The notes under the pieces are model-generated. The model made no database searches. It saw only the letters and a program-made list of their open reading frames with translations, and was not told the origin of the DNA. A stretch of 64,000 bases of DNA. It comes from Pseudomonas huaxiensis. Lineage in GTDB: Bacteria; Pseudomonadota; Gammaproteobacteria; Pseudomonadales; Pseudomonadaceae. The position numbers and the translations under genes are program-made. Shown here piece after piece: positions 51,269-60,319 of the stretch; positions within the stretch are counted from its first letter, which is position 1; every line of letters begins with the position of its first letter. The stretch is from assembly GCF_003231275.1 (NCBI RefSeq), contig NZ_QKVL01000011.1, positions 103,789-167,788 of the forward strand, in the 5' to 3' direction.

Positions 51269-52417
51269 ATGAGTGCCGTCATCAACGATGCCGCCCAGGC
51301 CAAGACCCTCGTCAGCCTGCGCAACCTGAACAAGCACTACGGCGACTTCGCCGCGGTGGACAACATCAGCCTCGACATCCAGGACGGCGAGTTCCTCACC
51401 TTCCTCGGCTCCAGCGGCTCGGGCAAGAGCACCACGCTGTCGATGCTGGCCGGCTTCGAAACGCCGAGCAGCGGCGAGATCCTGGTCAACGGCCAGTCGC
51501 TGGTCAACGTGCCGCCGCACAAGCGCGATATCGGCATGGTGTTCCAGCGTTACTCGCTGTTCCCGCACCTGTCGGTGCGCGACAACATCGCCTTCCCCCT
51601 GGCGATCCGCAAGCGCAGCGCTGCCGAGCGTGACAAGCAAGTGGACGCCATGCTCAAGCTGGTGCAACTGGACCAGTTCGCCCACCGTCGCCCGGCGCAA
51701 CTGTCCGGCGGCCAGCAGCAGCGCGTGGCGATCGCCCGCGCGCTGGTCTACGAACCGCGCATCCTGCTGATGGACGAACCCCTCGGCGCGCTGGACAAAA
51801 AACTGCGTGAAGACCTGCAGGACGAATTGCGTCAACTGCACCGCAGGCTCGGCATCACCATCGTCTACGTGACCCACGACCAGGAAGAAGCCATGCGCCT
51901 GTCCCAGCGCATCGCCATCTTCAGCCACGGCAAGATCGTCGGTCTCGGCACCGGCTACGACCTCTACCAGAACCCGCCGAATGCGTTCGTCGCCTCGTTC
52001 CTGGGCAACTCCAACTTCCTTCGGGTCAAGGCTCAGGGCAACGGTGCGGCCAGCTTCGAAGGCCAGCCGGTGGCGATGCGCCTGACCCCGGGTCTGGCGG
52101 TGGGCCAGGATGTGCTGCTGATGGTCCGCCCGGAAAAAGCCCTGGCCCTGAGCCGCGAACAGGCCGCTGCTGAAGCGCTACCGGCAGGCTGGAACGAAGT
52201 GACGGCGAAGGTTGGTGAAGTGCTGTTTCTCGGCGAAAGCCAGACCTGCAGCGTGGTTACTACAGGCGGCACCGCCATGACGGTGAAAGCGCTGTCGGCG
52301 GCAGGTATGTCAATGAAACCGGGAGATGAAGTGAAAGTGCGCTGGGCGGTGGCGGATGCCTGTGTGTACACCGAGTGGCAAGAGAGTGATTTGAACAAGG
52401 CGGCGGGGGCGCATTGA
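51269..52417 (+). CDS. Polyamine-type ABC transporter ATPase (PotA-like)
   Basis: 382 residues. Walker A GSSGSGKST, Q-loop FQRYSLFPHLSVRDNIAFPL, signature LSGGQQQRVAIARAL, Walker B ILLMDEPLGALDKKL, H-loop YVTHDQEEAM, and a C-terminal TOBE domain (AMRLTPGLAVGQDVLLMVRPEKALAL, AKVGEVLFLGESQTCSVVT). AGAGAA precedes the start. Last gene, followed by a strong terminator. Confidence 0.94.
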   Translation: MSAVINDAAQAKTLVSLRNLNKHYGDFAAVDNISLDIQDGEFLTFLGSSGSGKSTTLSMLAGFETPSSGEILVNGQSLVNVPPHKRDIGMVFQRYSLFPHLSVRDNIAFPLAIRKRSAAERDKQVDAMLKLVQLDQFAHRRPAQLSGGQQQRVAIARALVYEPRILLMDEPLGALDKKLREDLQDELRQLHRRLGITIVYVTHDQEEAMRLSQRIAIFSHGKIVGLGTGYDLYQNPPNAFVASFLGNSNFLRVKAQGNGAASFEGQPVAMRLTPGLAVGQDVLLMVRPEKALALSREQAAAEALPAGWNEVTAKVGEVLFLGESQTCSVVTTGGTAMTVKALSAAGMSMKPGDEVKVRWAVADACVYTEWQESDLNKAAGAH

Positions 52418-52436
52418 TGCCCTGATTGCTGAACAC

Positions 52437-52465
52437 AAAAATCCCGGCGTATGGCCGGGATTTTT
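52437..52465 (+). terminator. Rho-independent terminator after the ABC transporter operon
   Basis: AAAAATCCCGGC (52437-52448) pairs with GCCGGGATTTTT (52454-52465), followed by A/T-rich sequence. It ends the operon on the plus strand. Confidence 0.92.
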
Positions 52466-52480
52466 ATTGGTTGGGCGATG

Positions 52481-52543
52481 ATCGCGAGCAAGCTCGCTCC
52501 TACAGTTGGCTCAGGGTACCTGTAGGAGCGAGCTTGCTCGCGA
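52481..52543. repeat. REPIN (GTAGGAGCGAGCTTGCTCGC type)
   Basis: ATCGCGAGCAAGCTCGCTCC at 52481-52500 plus TACAG is inverted as CTGTAGGAGCGAGCTTGCTC plus GCGA at 52520-52543. Same family as at 17501. It lies between convergent transporter and ahpF genes. Confidence 0.92.
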
Positions 52544-52564
52544 AGGGCCGCAAAGCGGCCCTGG

Positions 52565-54127
52565 TCAGTCCGGCGCCGAAGTGCGGATCAGGTGATCGAA
52601 TGCCGCCAGCGACGCCTTGGCCCCCTCACCCACCGCAATCACGATCTGCTTGTACGGCACGGTGGTCACGTCACCCGCGGCGAACACACCCGGCAGGTTG
52701 GTCTGGCCACGGGCATCGACGATGATCTCGCCGCGCGGCGTCAGCTCGACCGTGCCTTTGAGCCAATCAGTATTCGGCAGCAAACCGATCTGCACGAAGA
52801 TCCCTTCCAGCGCCAGATCATGCACGGCGTCGGTGGTGCGGTCCTTGTAGCGCAGGCCGTTGACCTTCTGGCCGTCGCCCAGCACTTCGGTAGTCAGCGC
52901 ACTGGTGATCACCTTGACGTTCGGCAGGCTGTGCAGCTTGCGCTGCAACACGGCGTCGGCACGCAACTGGCTGTCGAACTCGATCAAGGTCACCTGGGCG
53001 ACGATACCCGCCAGATCAATGGCCGCTTCCACGCCGGAGTTGCCCCCGCCGATCACCGCCACGCGCTTGCCCTTGAACAGCGGACCATCGCAGTGCGGGC
53101 AGTAGGCCACGCCACGGCTGCGGTATTCCTTCTCGCCCGGCACATTCATTTCTCGCCAGCGGGCGCCAGTAGCGAGGATCACGGTCTTGGCTTTCAGCGT
53201 CGCACCGCTGGCCATGCGCACTTCGTGCAGGCCGCCATCGGTGGCTGGCACCAGGGCATCGGCGCGCTGCAGGTTCATGATGTCGACGTCGTACTGCTTG
53301 ACGTGCTCTTCCAGTGCCGTGGCCAGTTTCGGTCCTTCGGTTTCCTGTACCGAGATGAAGTTCTCGATGGCCATGGTGTCCAGCACCTGACCGCCGAAAC
53401 GCTCGGCCGCGACGCCGGTGCGGATACCTTTACGGGCAGCGTAGATCGCTGCCGCTGCACCGGCCGGACCACCGCCGATCACCAGCACGTCAAAGGCGTC
53501 CTTGGCATTGAGCTTCTCGGCCTGGCGCGCATCGGAGCCGGTGTCGAGCTTGGCGACGATCTCTTCCAGGCCCATGCGGCCCTGGCCGAATACTTCACCA
53601 TTGAGGTACACGCTCGGTACCGCCATGACCTGGCGCGACTCGACTTCCGCCTGGAACAGCGCACCGTCGATAGCCACGTGGCGCACGTTGGGGTTGAGCA
53701 CCGCCATCAGGTTCAGCGCCTGGACCACGTCCGGGCAGTTCTGGCACGACAGCGAGAAGTAGGTTTCGAAATTGAATTCACCTTCCAGCCCGGCGATCTG
53801 TTCGATCAGTTCGGCGCTGGCCTTGGAGGGGTGACCGCCGACTTGCAGCAGCGCCAGCACCAGCGAGGTGAATTCGTGGCCCATGGGGATGCCGGCGAAG
53901 CGCAGGCTGATCTGACCATCAGGGCGATTGAGCGAGAACGATGGGCGACGGGCGTCGGTGCCGTCCTCGCGCAGGGTAATGAGGTTCGACAGGCCGGCGA
54001 TTTCCCGCAGCAGGTCGTGGAGTTCGCGGGACTTCGCGCCGTCATCGAGGGAGGCGACGATCTCGATCGGCTGAGTGACCCGTTCCAGGTAGGTTTTCAA
54101 CTGAGTTTTAAGCGTGGCGTCCAACAT
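52565..54127 (-). CDS. ahpF: AhpF, alkyl hydroperoxide reductase flavoprotein subunit
   Basis: 520 residues. N-terminal double thioredoxin-fold domain with the CQNC motif at residues 128-131; FAD-binding [22 protein letters not shown]; redox-active CPHC in [36 protein letters not shown]; and the end domain [34 protein letters not shown]. It uses NADH to re-reduce AhpC. It lies 117 bases after ahpC, behind a stable hairpin, probably co-transcribed by read-through. Confidence 0.98.
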   Translation of the reverse strand: MLDATLKTQLKTYLERVTQPIEIVASLDDGAKSRELHDLLREIAGLSNLITLREDGTDARRPSFSLNRPDGQISLRFAGIPMGHEFTSLVLALLQVGGHPSKASAELIEQIAGLEGEFNFETYFSLSCQNCPDVVQALNLMAVLNPNVRHVAIDGALFQAEVESRQVMAVPSVYLNGEVFGQGRMGLEEIVAKLDTGSDARQAEKLNAKDAFDVLVIGGGPAGAAAAIYAARKGIRTGVAAERFGGQVLDTMAIENFISVQETEGPKLATALEEHVKQYDVDIMNLQRADALVPATDGGLHEVRMASGATLKAKTVILATGARWREMNVPGEKEYRSRGVAYCPHCDGPLFKGKRVAVIGGGNSGVEAAIDLAGIVAQVTLIEFDSQLRADAVLQRKLHSLPNVKVITSALTTEVLGDGQKVNGLRYKDRTTDAVHDLALEGIFVQIGLLPNTDWLKGTVELTPRGEIIVDARGQTNLPGVFAAGDVTTVPYKQIVIAVGEGAKASLAAFDHLIRTSAPD

Positions 54128-54160
54128 ACGGGCGATTCCTTTTCAAACGGTAGAAATAAC

Positions 54161-54188
54161 AACGCCCGGGCGAAAGCGCCCGGGCGTT
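54161..54188. terminator. Strong hairpin between ahpC and ahpF
   Basis: AACGCCCGGGCG (54161-54172) and CGCCCGGGCGTT (54177-54188) form a perfect 12-bp stem with a four-base loop. On the minus strand it is followed by GTTATTTC. It may act as an attenuator making ahpC mRNA more abundant than ahpF. Confidence 0.75.
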
Positions 54189-54244
54189 TTGCGGGGCGGT
54201 ACAGCGACTAGGTGCGGAGGACCGCCCTCGGCTTTTTCACGGCC

Positions 54245-54808
54245 TTAGATCTTGCCGACCAGGTCCAGCGATGGCGCCAGGGTAGCTTCGCCTTCTTTCC
54301 ACTTGGCCGGGCAGACTTCGCCTGGGTGAGCGGCGACGTACTGGGCAGCCTTGACCTTGCGCAGCAGCTCACTGGCGTCACGGCCTACACCACCGTCGTT
54401 CAGTTCGACGATCTTGATCTGGCCTTCAGGGTTGATCACGAAGGTGCCACGGTCAGCCAGACCTGCTTCTTCGATCAGCACGTCGAAGTTGCGCGAGATG
54501 ACGTGGGTCGGGTCACCGATCAGCGGGTACTGGATCTTGCTGATGGTGTCCGAAGTGTCGTGCCAGGCTTTGTGGGTGAAGTGGGTGTCGGTGGACACGC
54601 CGTAGATCTCGACGCCCAGTTTCTGGAACTCGGCGTAGTTGTCGGCCAGGTCACCCAGCTCGGTTGGGCAGACGAAGGTGAAGTCGGCTGGGTAGAAGAA
54701 CACGACGGACCATTTGCCTTTCAGGTCGGCTTCGGAGACCTGAACGAAGTTGCCGTTGTGGTAAGCAGTTGCGTTGAACGGTTTAACCTGGCTGTTGATG
54801 ATAGGCAT
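54245..54808 (-). CDS. ahpC: AhpC, peroxiredoxin (alkyl hydroperoxide reductase C)
   Basis: 187 residues, the exact length of the E. coli-type AhpC. Peroxidatic Cys47 in [20 protein letters not shown] and resolving Cys166 in [17 protein letters not shown]; the [19 protein letters not shown] and [17 protein letters not shown] segments are typical. It reduces H2O2, alkyl peroxides and peroxynitrite and is recycled by AhpF. GAGAAAC precedes the ATG. An OxyR-type site lies upstream. Confidence 0.98.
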   Translation of the reverse strand: MPIINSQVKPFNATAYHNGNFVQVSEADLKGKWSVVFFYPADFTFVCPTELGDLADNYAEFQKLGVEIYGVSTDTHFTHKAWHDTSDTISKIQYPLIGDPTHVISRNFDVLIEEAGLADRGTFVINPEGQIKIVELNDGGVGRDASELLRKVKAAQYVAAHPGEVCPAKWKEGEATLAPSLDLVGKI

Positions 54809-54879
54809 CGGATGTTTCTCCTTCAGGGTTTGTAAAAACTTGATGGAGAGATCCTAGCCAATAGACCCGGTTAATGCTC

Positions 54880-54916
54880 ATTGGCAAAAGTCATGCTGGT
54901 GATTGGTTTTGGCTAT
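54880..54916 (-). promoter_or_regulatory. OxyR-type binding site upstream of ahpC
   Basis: On the minus strand the four quarter-sites ATAG, CAAT, ATGA and CAAT are each separated by exactly seven bases, matching ATAG-N7-CTAT-N7-ATAG-N7-CTAT at 12 of 16 positions. The last quarter-site ends about 70 bases before the ahpC ATG, next to a -10-like TAGGAT (54850-54855). Confidence 0.7.
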
Positions 54917-54930
54917 AAGAAGGGCTCAGC

Positions 54931-55000
54931 TGCAAGCGGCAAGTTTTAAGCGACAAGCAGAAGCAGCCGAAAGGCCGAGCGCTGCTGCTTGCCGCTTGCA
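54931..55000. repeat. Large inverted repeat downstream of gor
   Basis: TGCAAGCGGCAAG (54931-54943) pairs perfectly with CTTGCCGCTTGCA (54988-55000); the 44 bases between are rich in AAGC/GCTT steps that also pair partly. It lies just after the gor stop on the minus strand and upstream of the OxyR site, so it may end gor transcripts. Confidence 0.75.
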
Positions 55001-55014
55001 ACTTGCAACTGCCT

Positions 55015-56370
55015 TCAGCGCGTGACAGTCCGCATGGTCACGAACTCTTCCGCCGCCGTCGGATGCACGCCGATGGTGTCGTCAAACTGCTGTTTGGTCG
55101 CCCCGGCCTTGAGGGCGATGCCCAGGCCCTGGACAATCTCGCCGGCCTCCGGCCCGACCATATGGCAACCCAGCACGCGGTCGGTGTCGGCATCGACCAC
55201 CAGTTTCATCAGGGTCTTTTCCTGCACGTCGGTCAGGGTCAGCTTCATCGGCCGGAAACGGCTTTCGAAGATCTTCACCTGGTGCCCGGCTTCCAGTGCC
55301 TGCTCCTCGGTCAGGCCGACGGTGCCGATCGGCGGCTGACTGAACACGGCGGTCGGGATGTTGCGGTAGTCCACCGGACGGTATTCATCTGGCTTGAACA
55401 GCCGCCGCGCCACCGCCATACCTTCGGCCAGCGCGACCGGGGTCAACTGCACACGGCCGATTACGTCACCAATGGCCAGGATCGACGATTCGTCGGTCTG
55501 GAACTCATCGTTGACCCGCACGAAGCCGCGCTCGTCCAGTTGCACCTCGGTGTTTTCCAGGCCGAGGTTGTCCAGCATCGGCCGGCGGCCAGTGGCGTAG
55601 AACACGCAGTCGGTGATCAGCTCGCGGCCGTCCTTGAGGGTCGCCTTGAGGCTGCCGTCCGGCTGCTGGTCGATGCGCTGGATGTCGGCGTTGAACTGCA
55701 GGTCGAGGCCGCGCTTCTCCAGTTCTTCCTTGAGGTGGGTGCGCACCGAACCGTCAAAGCCGCGCAGGAACAGGTCACCGCGGTACAGCAAGGTGGTGTC
55801 GGCGCCGAGGCCCTGGAATATGCCGGCGAACTCGACGGCGATATAGCCACCGCCCACCACCAGCACGCGCTTGGGCAGGTCCTTGAGGAAGAAGGCTTCG
55901 TTGGAACTGATCGCCAGTTCCCGGCCAGGGATGTCCGGCACCTGCGGCCAGCCACCGGTGGCGATGAGGATGTGGCCGGCGCTGTAGCGCTTGCCTTCGA
56001 CTTCCACTTCATGCGGCCCGGTGATCCGCGCATGGCCTTCGAGCAGGGTCACGCCGCTGTTGACCAGCAGGTTGCGGTAGATGCCATTGAGCCGCGCGAT
56101 CTCGCGGTTCTTGTTGGCGATCAGTTGCGACCAGTCGAACTGCGCGTCTTCCAGCGACCAGCCAAAGCCCGAGGCCTGCTCGAAGTCGTCGGCGAAGTGC
56201 GCGCCATACACCAGCAGTTTTTTCGGCACGCAGCCGACGTTGACGCAGGTCCCGCCCAGGTAACGGCTTTCAGCAACCGCCACTTTCGCCCCGTAGCCCG
56301 CGGCAAAACGCGAGGCCCGCACACCGCCGGAACCGGCGCCAATCACAAACAGATCAAAATCGTAGGCCAT
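55015..56370 (-). CDS. gor: Glutathione-disulfide reductase
   Basis: 451 residues from the ATG at 56370 with GAGGAG upstream; the longer open frame overlaps the galU terminator and is not used. FAD motif [18 protein letters not shown], redox pair Cys42/Cys47 in [18 protein letters not shown]-binding [17 protein letters not shown] followed by arginines ([15 protein letters not shown]), and the C-terminal [14 protein letters not shown] with the active-site His-Glu pair. It keeps glutathione reduced, complementing AhpCF. Confidence 0.97.
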   Translation of the reverse strand: MAYDFDLFVIGAGSGGVRASRFAAGYGAKVAVAESRYLGGTCVNVGCVPKKLLVYGAHFADDFEQASGFGWSLEDAQFDWSQLIANKNREIARLNGIYRNLLVNSGVTLLEGHARITGPHEVEVEGKRYSAGHILIATGGWPQVPDIPGRELAISSNEAFFLKDLPKRVLVVGGGYIAVEFAGIFQGLGADTTLLYRGDLFLRGFDGSVRTHLKEELEKRGLDLQFNADIQRIDQQPDGSLKATLKDGRELITDCVFYATGRRPMLDNLGLENTEVQLDERGFVRVNDEFQTDESSILAIGDVIGRVQLTPVALAEGMAVARRLFKPDEYRPVDYRNIPTAVFSQPPIGTVGLTEEQALEAGHQVKIFESRFRPMKLTLTDVQEKTLMKLVVDADTDRVLGCHMVGPEAGEIVQGLGIALKAGATKQQFDDTIGVHPTAAEEFVTMRTVTR

Positions 56371-56420
56371 ATCAGTCTCCTCGGCAGTTCGCCAGCATAA
56401 CGCCGGCGGTGGCCATAAAC

Positions 56421-56448
56421 AAAAAAGCCACCCGAAGGTGGCTTTTTT
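56421..56448 (-). terminator. Rho-independent terminator of galU
   Basis: AAAAAAGCCACC (56421-56432) and GGTGGCTTTTTT (56437-56448) form a perfect stem with loop CGAA. On the minus strand it follows the galU stop by 22 bases and ends in a T-run. Confidence 0.93.
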
Positions 56449-56470
56449 CGTACAGGCAAACGCTACCGGA

Positions 56471-57310
56471 TCAGTAGGCTTTGCCAGTCTTGTAGAAGTT
56501 CTCGAAGCAGAAGTTGGTCGCGTCGATGTAGCCTTCAGCGCCACCGCAGTCGAAACGACGGCCTTTGAATTTGTAGGCCATGACGCAGCCGTTCTGCGCC
56601 TGCTTCATCAGTGCGTCGGTGATCTGGATTTCACCGCCCTTGCCTGGCTCGGTCTGTTCGATCAGGTCGAAGATGTCCGGAGTCAGGATGTAGCGACCAA
56701 TGATCGCCAGGTTCGACGGCGCGTCTTCCGGCTTCGGCTTCTCGACCATGCTGTGCACACGGTAGATGTCGTCGCGGATCATTTCGCCGGCGATCACGCC
56801 GTACTTGTGAGTTTCCTGCGGGTCGACTTCCTGGATGGCGACGATCGAGCAGCGGAACTGCTTGTACAGCTTGACCATCTGGGTCAGCACGCCATCGTTG
56901 TCCAGGTTGACGCACAGGTCGTCCGCCAGGACCACGGCGAACGGCTCGTCACCGATCAGCGGGCGGCCGGTCAGGATGGCGTGGCCCAGGCCTTTCATTT
57001 CGGTCTGACGGGTGTAGGAGAAGGAGCACTCGTCCAGCAGACGACGGATGCCAACCAGGTATTTTTCCTTGTCGGTGCCCTTGATCTGGTTTTCCAGCTC
57101 GTAGCTGATGTCGAAGTGGTCTTCCAAGGCGCGCTTGCCGCGGCCGGTAACGATGGAGATTTCAGTCAGGCCGGCTTCGAGGGCTTCCTCGACGCCGTAC
57201 TGGATCAGTGGCTTGTTTACCACCGGCAGCATTTCCTTGGGCATGGCTTTGGTGGCTGGCAGGAAGCGAGTGCCGTAGCCGGCTGCCGGGAACAAGCATT
57301 TCTTGATCAT
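56471..57310 (-). CDS. galU: UTP--glucose-1-phosphate uridylyltransferase
   Basis: 279 residues, typical of Pseudomonas GalU. Nucleotidyltransferase motif [43 protein letters not shown], then [26 protein letters not shown] with the catalytic Asp, YGVIAGEMI and [30 protein letters not shown]. It makes UDP-glucose for lipopolysaccharide and exopolysaccharide. It stands alone with its own terminator; the 253-base gap downstream-to-tsdA side (57311-57563) holds the tsdA terminator only. Confidence 0.98.
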   Translation of the reverse strand: MIKKCLFPAAGYGTRFLPATKAMPKEMLPVVNKPLIQYGVEEALEAGLTEISIVTGRGKRALEDHFDISYELENQIKGTDKEKYLVGIRRLLDECSFSYTRQTEMKGLGHAILTGRPLIGDEPFAVVLADDLCVNLDNDGVLTQMVKLYKQFRCSIVAIQEVDPQETHKYGVIAGEMIRDDIYRVHSMVEKPKPEDAPSNLAIIGRYILTPDIFDLIEQTEPGKGGEIQITDALMKQAQNGCVMAYKFKGRRFDCGGAEGYIDATNFCFENFYKTGKAY

Positions 57311-57494
57311 ATAAGTCCTTAACGAAGGGCTGTGCGTGCGAAATTCGGCGCAGTCTAATCAGGCGGCGAGCACCTTACAATGCCCCACCCGACGGCAACC
57401 GTTGCCATCATAGAGAAAACCGGCGGGAGATAGTTCCCGCACGCTGCAAATATTGCTCCGGCGCCTGTAATCCGGCGCCTGACGCTGACAGAAA

Positions 57495-57524
57495 GACGCC
57501 GCTTCCAGTGTCGAAAGCGGCGTC
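57495..57524 (-). terminator. Rho-independent terminator of tsdBA
   Basis: GACGCCGCTT (57495-57504) and AAGCGGCGTC (57515-57524) pair perfectly; on the minus strand the stem is followed by TTTCTGT. It lies 40 bases after the tsdA stop. Confidence 0.85.
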
Positions 57525-57563
57525 CTGGCCATCATTGTGCGACCGCCTCGACGATCGTGTCGG

Positions 57564-58478
57564 TCACTTCCCGGTGCCCTGCCCGATCAGCACGCCCTCG
57601 ACGGTCTGCCCGTAGAGGTTGACGCCGTCGTTGGCATGGAACTTCAGCCGGGTTTTCTCCACCGAACCCTCGACCAGACGCGGGTCCTGCGGGCGTTCAT
57701 GCTTGTTGATGTAGGCCGCCACGTCCCAGGCCTGCTGATCGCTCAGGCTGCCCGGCTTGCCCAGCGGCATGTTGTACTTGATGAAGGATGCCGCCGTATT
57801 GATCCGGTGCATGCCTGCGCCCCAATTGTAGGAGTCTTTTCCCCACAAGGGCGGCATCACGTAGTCATTGGCGATTTTCTGCCCCTCACCCTGGTCGCCG
57901 TGGCAAATGGAGCACTGCTCCTTGTAGACCTTCTCGCCACGCGCGATGTCGTAGCCCTGGGCAGGCTGCGCCACATCCGGGTAGCCGCGGCCCGGAGGCT
58001 CGACACCGACCGGCGCCTTGGTCGACAACCAGTACGAATACACCGACAACGCCGTGATCTCCTTGCTGTCAGCCGCGGGCGCCTTGCCGTTCATGCTGAA
58101 CTGGAAGCAGCCCTGGATACGCTCGGCGTAAGTGTTGACCTTGTCGTTTTTCTTGCGATAGGCCGGGTACATCGGGTACGCGCCCCACAACGGCGCCGAG
58201 TGCGCCATGCGGCCCTGATCCAGGTGGCAGTTGCTGCACTTCATACCGTTGCCGACGTAATCCGGGGCCAGGCGTTTGGTGTCGACGAACAGCGCGTAAC
58301 CGTCGCGGACCATCTTGCCGAAAGCGTTGTCAGGCAATTCGCTTTGTGCGGGAGGAACGAAGAATGGCGTCTTGCTCGCCGCCGGCACTTTCAGTTGCGA
58401 CTGGTCTTCCATGGCAACCTGCGCGGCATGAGCCGAACCCAGCGAGAGGGCCAATGCGGAAAATATGAATGCTTTCAT
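57564..58478 (-). CDS. tsdA: TsdA-type thiosulfate dehydrogenase, diheme cytochrome c
   Basis: 304 residues with signal peptide MKAFIFSALALSLGSAHA. Two heme-c sites: CSNCH (81-85) in GNGMKCSNCHLDQG and CSICH (189-193) in CSICHGDQGEG. Between them, RIQGCFQFSMNG contains Cys124, matching the conserved cysteine that ligates heme 1 in TsdA. Together with WGAYPMYPAYRKK and the second-domain end LSDQQAWDVAAYINKHERPQDPR this makes TsdA, which oxidises two thiosulfates to tetrathionate in the periplasm (some act in reverse), the best call. The start overlaps the tsdB stop (ATGA). A different diheme cytochrome is possible but less likely. Confidence 0.8.
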   Translation of the reverse strand: MKAFIFSALALSLGSAHAAQVAMEDQSQLKVPAASKTPFFVPPAQSELPDNAFGKMVRDGYALFVDTKRLAPDYVGNGMKCSNCHLDQGRMAHSAPLWGAYPMYPAYRKKNDKVNTYAERIQGCFQFSMNGKAPAADSKEITALSVYSYWLSTKAPVGVEPPGRGYPDVAQPAQGYDIARGEKVYKEQCSICHGDQGEGQKIANDYVMPPLWGKDSYNWGAGMHRINTAASFIKYNMPLGKPGSLSDQQAWDVAAYINKHERPQDPRLVEGSVEKTRLKFHANDGVNLYGQTVEGVLIGQGTGK

Positions 58479-59119
58479 GGCTTGACCCCCTGTCCGCCGG
58501 CGAAATAGTCGGCAATGGCCTTGATCTCCTCATCGGTCATGGCCTTGGCCACGCCGACCATCAACTGGTTGGGATCGTTGTGTCGGCTGCCATCGCGCCA
58601 GGCGTTCAGTTGCGCGGTCAGGTAAGCCGCCGGCTGGTGTGACAGCGGCGGGAAGTGCTCGCCGACACCCACACCGCCCGGACCGTGACATTGCACGCAA
58701 CCAGGAATCTGCCGGTCCCAGTCGCCGTACAGGGCCAATTGCTCCACCGGGCTGCTGGCCATCTGCTGACGGCGCACCTCCGGTGTCGCGGGTGCCGGCA
58801 TGGCCGCCAGGGCCTTGCTCACGGCAGCGATTTCGTCGTCGGCGAGGGCCTTGGCCAGCGGTTCCATGATCGGGTTCTTGCGGGTGCCGTCGCGGAAGTC
58901 CTGCAACTGCTTGCTCAGGTAACCGGCCGGCAAACCCGCCAATCGTGGAAAACCGGCGGCCGCCATGCCCAGGCCATCCGGGCCGTGGCAGCCCAGGCAG
59001 GCCATGGCGGCGGGGTTCTGGCCGCCTTGGGTAAAGACTTTCTGACCTTGGTCGGCATGGGCTGCCGGAAGGGAAAACAACAACAGGCTACTGATCAGGA
59101 TTCGATCCAGTGGAATCAT
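58475..59119 (-). CDS. tsdB: TsdB-type diheme cytochrome c, cytochrome c4-like
   Basis: 214 residues from the ATG at 59119, seven bases after GGAG; a GTG directly before is less well spaced. Signal peptide ILISSLLLFSLPAAHA, then two cytochrome c domains with CLGCH (41-45) and CVQCH (141-145), each followed by the FPRLAGLPAGYLSKQLQDFRDGTR / FPPLSHQPAAYLTAQLNAWRDGSR segment that marks cytochrome c4-like folds. The internal duplication is obvious. It likely accepts electrons from TsdA and passes them to oxidases. Translationally coupled to tsdA. Confidence 0.83.
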   Translation of the reverse strand: MIPLDRILISSLLLFSLPAAHADQGQKVFTQGGQNPAAMACLGCHGPDGLGMAAAGFPRLAGLPAGYLSKQLQDFRDGTRKNPIMEPLAKALADDEIAAVSKALAAMPAPATPEVRRQQMASSPVEQLALYGDWDRQIPGCVQCHGPGGVGVGEHFPPLSHQPAAYLTAQLNAWRDGSRHNDPNQLMVGVAKAMTDEEIKAIADYFAGGQGVKP

Positions 59120-59141
59120 CACGGAGCTCCATCTTCTGGTT

Positions 59142-59172
59142 ATATGCTTAGACTTAAAAAATATAAGCCTAT
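59142..59172. promoter_or_regulatory. AT-rich inverted repeat upstream of tsdB
   Basis: ATATGCTTA (59142-59150) and TAAGCCTAT (59164-59172) pair at 8 of 9 positions around a 13-base A-rich spacer. It begins 22 bases before the tsdB ATG and may overlap the promoter. Candidate operator for a sulfur or redox regulator, not identified. Confidence 0.45.
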
Positions 59173-59298
59173 GAATAGTAGGACTATCCTTTCGCCACTA
59201 CAACGGCGAAACGCACCGAAAAGGAGCATTCAGATCAGTGAATCGATTAATCAGCGGAGGCAAAAACTACCCGCTCAATAGCGGGTCGTCGGGGGAAT

Positions 59299-59649
59299 TC
59301 AGCCAGAAATGCAGCGAGTCGCCGCGTTCTTCACATCGGAAAGACGCAGGGGGAAGTTGTTCAAACGCTCGTACAGCTTAATGCTGCTGCCGCTGGAACG
59401 TTCGCTGATATTCAGCACCGCCGCAGGCGCCTCGGACAACTTCTGCGGCACCACCACCCGGATCGAGTTCTTGTCACGGGTCACTTGCAGCGGATCGCGA
59501 CTGTCCTTGAGTCTTTCCTGTACGCACAGCAGATATTGCTCCGGTGACTTGCCAGAAATCACATCCAGGGTTGCAGGGCTCTGTTCCAACTCGGCCACGC
59601 TGGCGCATCCGGTCAGCGTCAACGCCAAGGCAGGTACAAACCATTTCAT
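59299..59649 (-). CDS. Small uncharacterised lipoprotein
   Basis: 116 residues from the ATG at 59649. MKWFVPALALTLTGCASVAELEQ is a clear lipoprotein signal with lipobox LTGC. The mature part (LDVISGKSPEQYLLCVQERLKDSRDPLQVTRDKNSIRVVVPQKLSEAPAAVLNISERSSGSSIKLYERL) has two more cysteines and reads as a compact alpha/beta domain. I do not recognise a named family with certainty. Probably monocistronic; divergent from the DUF1883 gene. Confidence 0.8.
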   Translation of the reverse strand: MKWFVPALALTLTGCASVAELEQSPATLDVISGKSPEQYLLCVQERLKDSRDPLQVTRDKNSIRVVVPQKLSEAPAAVLNISERSSGSSIKLYERLNNFPLRLSDVKNAATRCISG

Positions 59650-59807
59650 TGAATCCCATCTCCCAAATAAAAACGCTTCGACCACTATTAGGCCGTTTTG
59701 CTCCCTGCATTGACAGTTTTCTCATCAGGACTGTGATGAAGTCCTACATTCGGCCGACATCTGTTATCGTTTCGCCCTGTCGAAATATCCCCTTGCGGAG
59801 CCGTAAC

Positions 59808-60110
59808 ATGAAATTCGTACACCAGCGCGAGCACCTGAATGAAGACGATATTGTCGTCATCGAATGTTCCCAGCGCTGCAATATCCGCCTGATGAACGAC
59901 GCTAACTTCCGCAGTTTCAAGAATGGCGGACGACACACCTATCACGGCGGCGCCTTCGACCAATTCCCGGCGAAAATCACGGTACCGAGCACCGGTTTCT
60001 GGAACATCACCCTCGATACCGTCACGCCTCGGGCCATTTCGGTTACGCGCAAACCGACGTTCAGCTACAAGATCAAATTCATTCGTCGCTCGTCGTCGCA
60101 ACTGAGATAA
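59808..60110 (+). CDS. DUF1883 domain protein
   Basis: 100 residues from the ATG at 59808 with TTGCGGAG upstream. The whole protein is one DUF1883 domain: MKFVHQREHLNEDDIVVIECSQRCNIRLMNDANFRSFKNGGRHTYHGGAFDQFPAKITVPSTGFWNITLDTV. The domain also occurs fused to TIR domains elsewhere; here it is free. Function unknown. A 56-residue gene starts 5 bases after its stop. Confidence 0.9.
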   Translation: MKFVHQREHLNEDDIVVIECSQRCNIRLMNDANFRSFKNGGRHTYHGGAFDQFPAKITVPSTGFWNITLDTVTPRAISVTRKPTFSYKIKFIRRSSSQLR

Positions 60111-60115
60111 GTCCC

Positions 60116-60286
60116 ATGACCGCAACCATCAAATACGTCATCAAGTACAAGCTCGACGGCGAACGCCGCTGGGACTTCGCCCTGCTGCCGGACAACTCGC
60201 AGGAACAGGCGCTGGAAGCGCTGCGCAAGATCCACGGCGACGACGCCGACAAGATCACCGAGATCCAGGTCAGCAAGGCACTCTGA
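60116..60286 (+). CDS. Small conserved-looking protein, 56 residues
   Basis: ATG at 60116, five bases after the DUF1883 stop, stop at 60284. The product begins MTATIKYVIKYKLDGERRWDF, continues ALLPDNSQEQALEALRKIHG and ends DDADKITEIQVSKAL: a strand, a helix and a strand, well-formed with normal Pseudomonas codon use (third-position GC high). No known family recognised. Tight spacing to the DUF1883 gene and 33 bases to the nitronate monooxygenase gene suggests one transcript. Confidence 0.75.
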   Translation: MTATIKYVIKYKLDGERRWDFALLPDNSQEQALEALRKIHGDDADKITEIQVSKAL

Positions 60287-60319
60287 TACCCGCCAAACGC
60301 AGCAAGGAGAACACAGACG

